From a bacterium (lineage in GTDB: Bacteria > Vulcanimicrobiota > Xenobia > Xenobiales > JADMJV01): a DNA stretch of 64,000 nt. A program made the translations under genes and the position numbers. The stretch spans positions 62,001 to 126,000 of the forward strand of contig JAFEBA010000050.1 in NCBI GenBank assembly GCA_018266105.1. The letters are read 5' to 3'. Below the pieces are notes generated by a model. It did no database searches. It had not been told where the DNA came from and saw only the letters and a list, made by a program, of their open reading frames with translations. This document shows, piece after piece, positions 62,452 to 64,000 of the stretch (its first letter is position 1; the number at the start of each line of letters is the position of its first letter).

Positions 62452-63429
62452 TTAAATATCCTTGTAGTCCTTGACCGAGGAGCCAGGGTTGCGCTCGAGG
62501 TAGCCTTTCAAGAAATCCTCGGCTTTGACCTGAAAGTCGGCCATGCCGGACTTAAAGGACTCTTTGTATTGTTGGGCATCGATATTTCCCAAGGCGAACT
62601 GCTTGGTGGGTTCATGACGCCAGGACTTGGGTTCACGCCCGGTCACCTTGAAGATGCCCTTCTCCAGCTTGCGCCAAAAATGGGTTTTCTCCAGGATGGG
62701 GTTGCAGGCACCATTGACCACGGTGTAGTTGCTTTCCCAGGGGCGGGTGTGATGGGCAGAGTGATTCTTCTTGCTCTGCGTGATATGAAAGCGCTGGAGG
62801 GTTTTGGCCACTTTGCTGGGGCGAGTGTCGTGAGCCAGCATGTGGCTGCCCTGGAGCAGGTAGAGACCGGCCGTAAAGGCGAGGCCGGCCGCGGCCAGCG
62901 CCGGGCTCCCAACCGCCAGACCCAGGCCGACCGCCACCGGAGCGGTCAATTTGCCCACCAATCCGCAGTTGTCGATGAAGCTGCGAGCAAAGACGCTCTG
63001 CGAGTTGTGGTGATGATATTGGAAGTTATCGGCCAGTTTGCCCAGCACGGGGGTCTCGGATTTGGGGTAGTTATCCAATCCAAAGTGAATGAACCCACTG
63101 GCCAGGTCGGCACCTAGATAACCGGCCACAGCACTTCCGGCCACGGCTGCGGCCGTGACCGCCACCCCGACCGGACCGGAGGCAGCCAACACTCCGGCCA
63201 GAGCCGTCTTGGCCAGTAAGGTTCCACCCACCGCCATGCCGCCCAGCGAAATCCAGCCGGCGGCCGAAGTTTTATGCATTCGGTTGGCGGCGGTGGTTTT
63301 GCTGTAGGTCTTGCTCTCGCTCTTTTCCTGAGCCGGCTCCAGGCGATCAGTAGGGATCGAGGGGGCGGTCCCCTTGCTGGGGCGGATTCTGGGGCCCGAG
63401 ATCGGTTGGTTGTGTGCGGATACTTTCAC
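62452..63429 (-). CDS. carF: CarF/PEDS1 (TMEM189)-type plasmanylethanolamine desaturase
   Basis: 325 aa. The Pro-rich first 50 residues and a hydrophobic region (about 60-110) are followed by the family signature: DLASGFIHFGLDNYP (His115), QYHHHNSQ (139-141), HMLAH (196-200), RFHITQSKKNHSAHH (215-227), and EKTHFWRKLEKGIFKVTG. These histidines form the iron site in this family, which introduces the vinyl-ether bond of plasmalogens; in Myxococcus it signals singlet oxygen. The extra N-terminal part is longer than in typical members. Four membrane helices are predicted. Not in an operon. Confidence 0.87.
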   Translation of the reverse strand: MKVSAHNQPISGPRIRPSKGTAPSIPTDRLEPAQEKSESKTYSKTTAANRMHKTSAAGWISLGGMAVGGTLLAKTALAGVLAASGPVGVAVTAAAVAGSAVAGYLGADLASGFIHFGLDNYPKSETPVLGKLADNFQYHHHNSQSVFARSFIDNCGLVGKLTAPVAVGLGLAVGSPALAAAGLAFTAGLYLLQGSHMLAHDTRPSKVAKTLQRFHITQSKKNHSAHHTRPWESNYTVVNGACNPILEKTHFWRKLEKGIFKVTGREPKSWRHEPTKQFALGNIDAQQYKESFKSGMADFQVKAEDFLKGYLERNPGSSVKDYKDI

Positions 63430-63532
63430 TGCTTATTCCCCCTAGGCCGTACGGCAGATGTGTTGATAAGCAGAGGCTAACAAAAGGCGGCTAAGACAGC
63501 GATGCAAAAGCGCCGGGATTATTGTCGAAAAG

Positions 63533-63712
63533 TTAATTTCCAGTTAAAGATTTAATGGATTCTTCCATGGCTTCCAGGCAGCTGAGCTGCCAACGACTCC
63601 AGACCAGCAAGGGGAGCACCAGCCAGGCTGGAGGGTCGATGGCGGCGGCGGCTTGGGGAATTTTCTCGAAAGTCTGACTGGCCTGATGGCCTAGACGGCT
63701 AGGACGCGACAT
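63533..63712 (-). CDS. Small protein overlapping the end of parA
   Basis: ATG 63712 lies inside the parA end (22-base overlap) and opens a 59-codon frame: SRPSRLGHQASQTFEKIPQ, then a hydrophobic run (PPAWLVLPLLVWSRW) and a helix (CLEAMEESIKSLTGN). Composition is protein-like and the overlap is typical of co-translated genes. Too short for routine gene finding. It may be a small membrane-associated partner of ParA. No homologue known to me. Confidence 0.45.
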   Translation of the reverse strand: MSRPSRLGHQASQTFEKIPQAAAAIDPPAWLVLPLLVWSRWQLSCLEAMEESIKSLTGN

Positions 63713-64000
63713 TTTTGGTCGACCTCTTCTTTCAGTTTGGCGTAGAGCTGAGCCCCGACACAGCGGGGGTCGTACTCGAAAATGCTTTGACCGAAGCTGG
63801 CGGCTTCACTCAGACGAATATTGGTTTTGATTTGAGTGGTGAAGACTTTGTCGGGAAAACGCTGTTGCAGAAGTTCGATGATCTCGTTGGTGACGCGCGC
63901 GCGCGTATCCACCATGGTCAGCAAGATTCCCAGCCAGCGTTTGGGGTGCTGACTGAAGCGCAGCAGATTGGCCAGACCTTCCATGGCCAGATACTGGGGC
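63691..64000 (-). CDS. parA: ParA/Soj partitioning ATPase, partial (C-terminal part)
   Basis: The visible 102 codons read QYLAMEGLANLL at the edge, then WLGILLTMVDTRARVTNEII and IKTNIRLSEAASFGQSIFEYD, matching the C-terminal part of Soj/ParA ATPases that segregate chromosomes or plasmids. The N-terminal Walker A lies beyond the window. It probably pairs with a ParB upstream. Its end overlaps a small gene. Confidence 0.9.
   Translation of the reverse strand, partial: PQYLAMEGLANLLRFSQHPKRWLGILLTMVDTRARVTNEIIELLQQRFPDKVFTTQIKTNIRLSEAASFGQSIFEYDPRCVGAQLYAKLKEEVDQKCRVLAV

Noticed and set aside
1..64000. CRISPR arrays, rRNA, tRNA and intact IS elements
   Set aside because: No regularly spaced repeats, no rRNA signature, no cloverleaf and no transposase with terminal repeats were recognised.

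Overview
The window is bacterial, moderately GC-rich by eye and densely coded on both strands. No rRNA, tRNA, CRISPR array or intact insertion sequence was recognised. The mix of families suggests a large-genome, deep-branching or environmental bacterium: TPR-CHAT lipoprotein, C14 caspase, CHASE2 cyclase, CarF/PEDS1-type desaturase, a eukaryote-type tandem phosphofructokinase, and a type VII-like secretion locus outside the classical Firmicute/Actinobacterial layouts. I cannot place it firmly. Candidates would be Eremiobacterota/Vulcanimicrobiota-like, Cyanobacteria-related, Planctomycetota-like or Myxococcota-like lineages.

Left part (1-9.7 kb): the end of a GatC-like gene, two unknown or HEAT-like genes, a TPR protein, a small membrane protein, and a 1005-aa PLD-nuclease/DEAD-like helicase/DUF3427 protein of the kind found in defence islands. 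A membrane-anchored protein kinase then opens the signalling region.

Core island (7.5-39.5 kb): a FecR-like / CHASE2-cyclase / TPR-CHAT operon on the minus strand diverges from a secreted C14 caspase with DUF4384. Next comes a type VII secretion (T7SS)-like locus. It holds a YukD/EsaB ubiquitin-fold protein, a PP2C phosphatase, a LysM plus C39-like protease with a WXG-like helical N-terminus (candidate effector), a VWA protein and a three-domain EssC/EccC ATPase. Diverging from the ATPase is an operon of four long helical proteins, a WXG100 protein and a possible EspG-like chaperone. Downstream are two kinases with a single membrane helix and three PEGA domains each, paired with secreted proteins that share a repeated domain (one carries a B-lectin). 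The kinases resemble EssB in layout (kinase fold, one TM helix, outside domain) but keep the catalytic residues. I infer a T7SS whose assembly is governed by phosphorylation: kinases, PP2C and VWA.

Accessory region (39.5-55 kb): two toxin-antitoxin pairs (DUF433/DUF5615 and AbrB-like/Doc), runs of unrecognised paralogous proteins, a small gene present in three states of preservation, a frameshifted beta-propeller lipoprotein and a decayed Rpn-type nuclease gene. This looks like a recombination-prone, decaying region.

Right part (55-64 kb): a transglutaminase-like lipoprotein, a VIT1/CCC1 metal transporter, a glycine-zipper protein, an EF-hand protein, the tandem phosphofructokinase, a CarF/PEDS1 desaturase, and the end of a ParA gene overlapped by a likely small gene.
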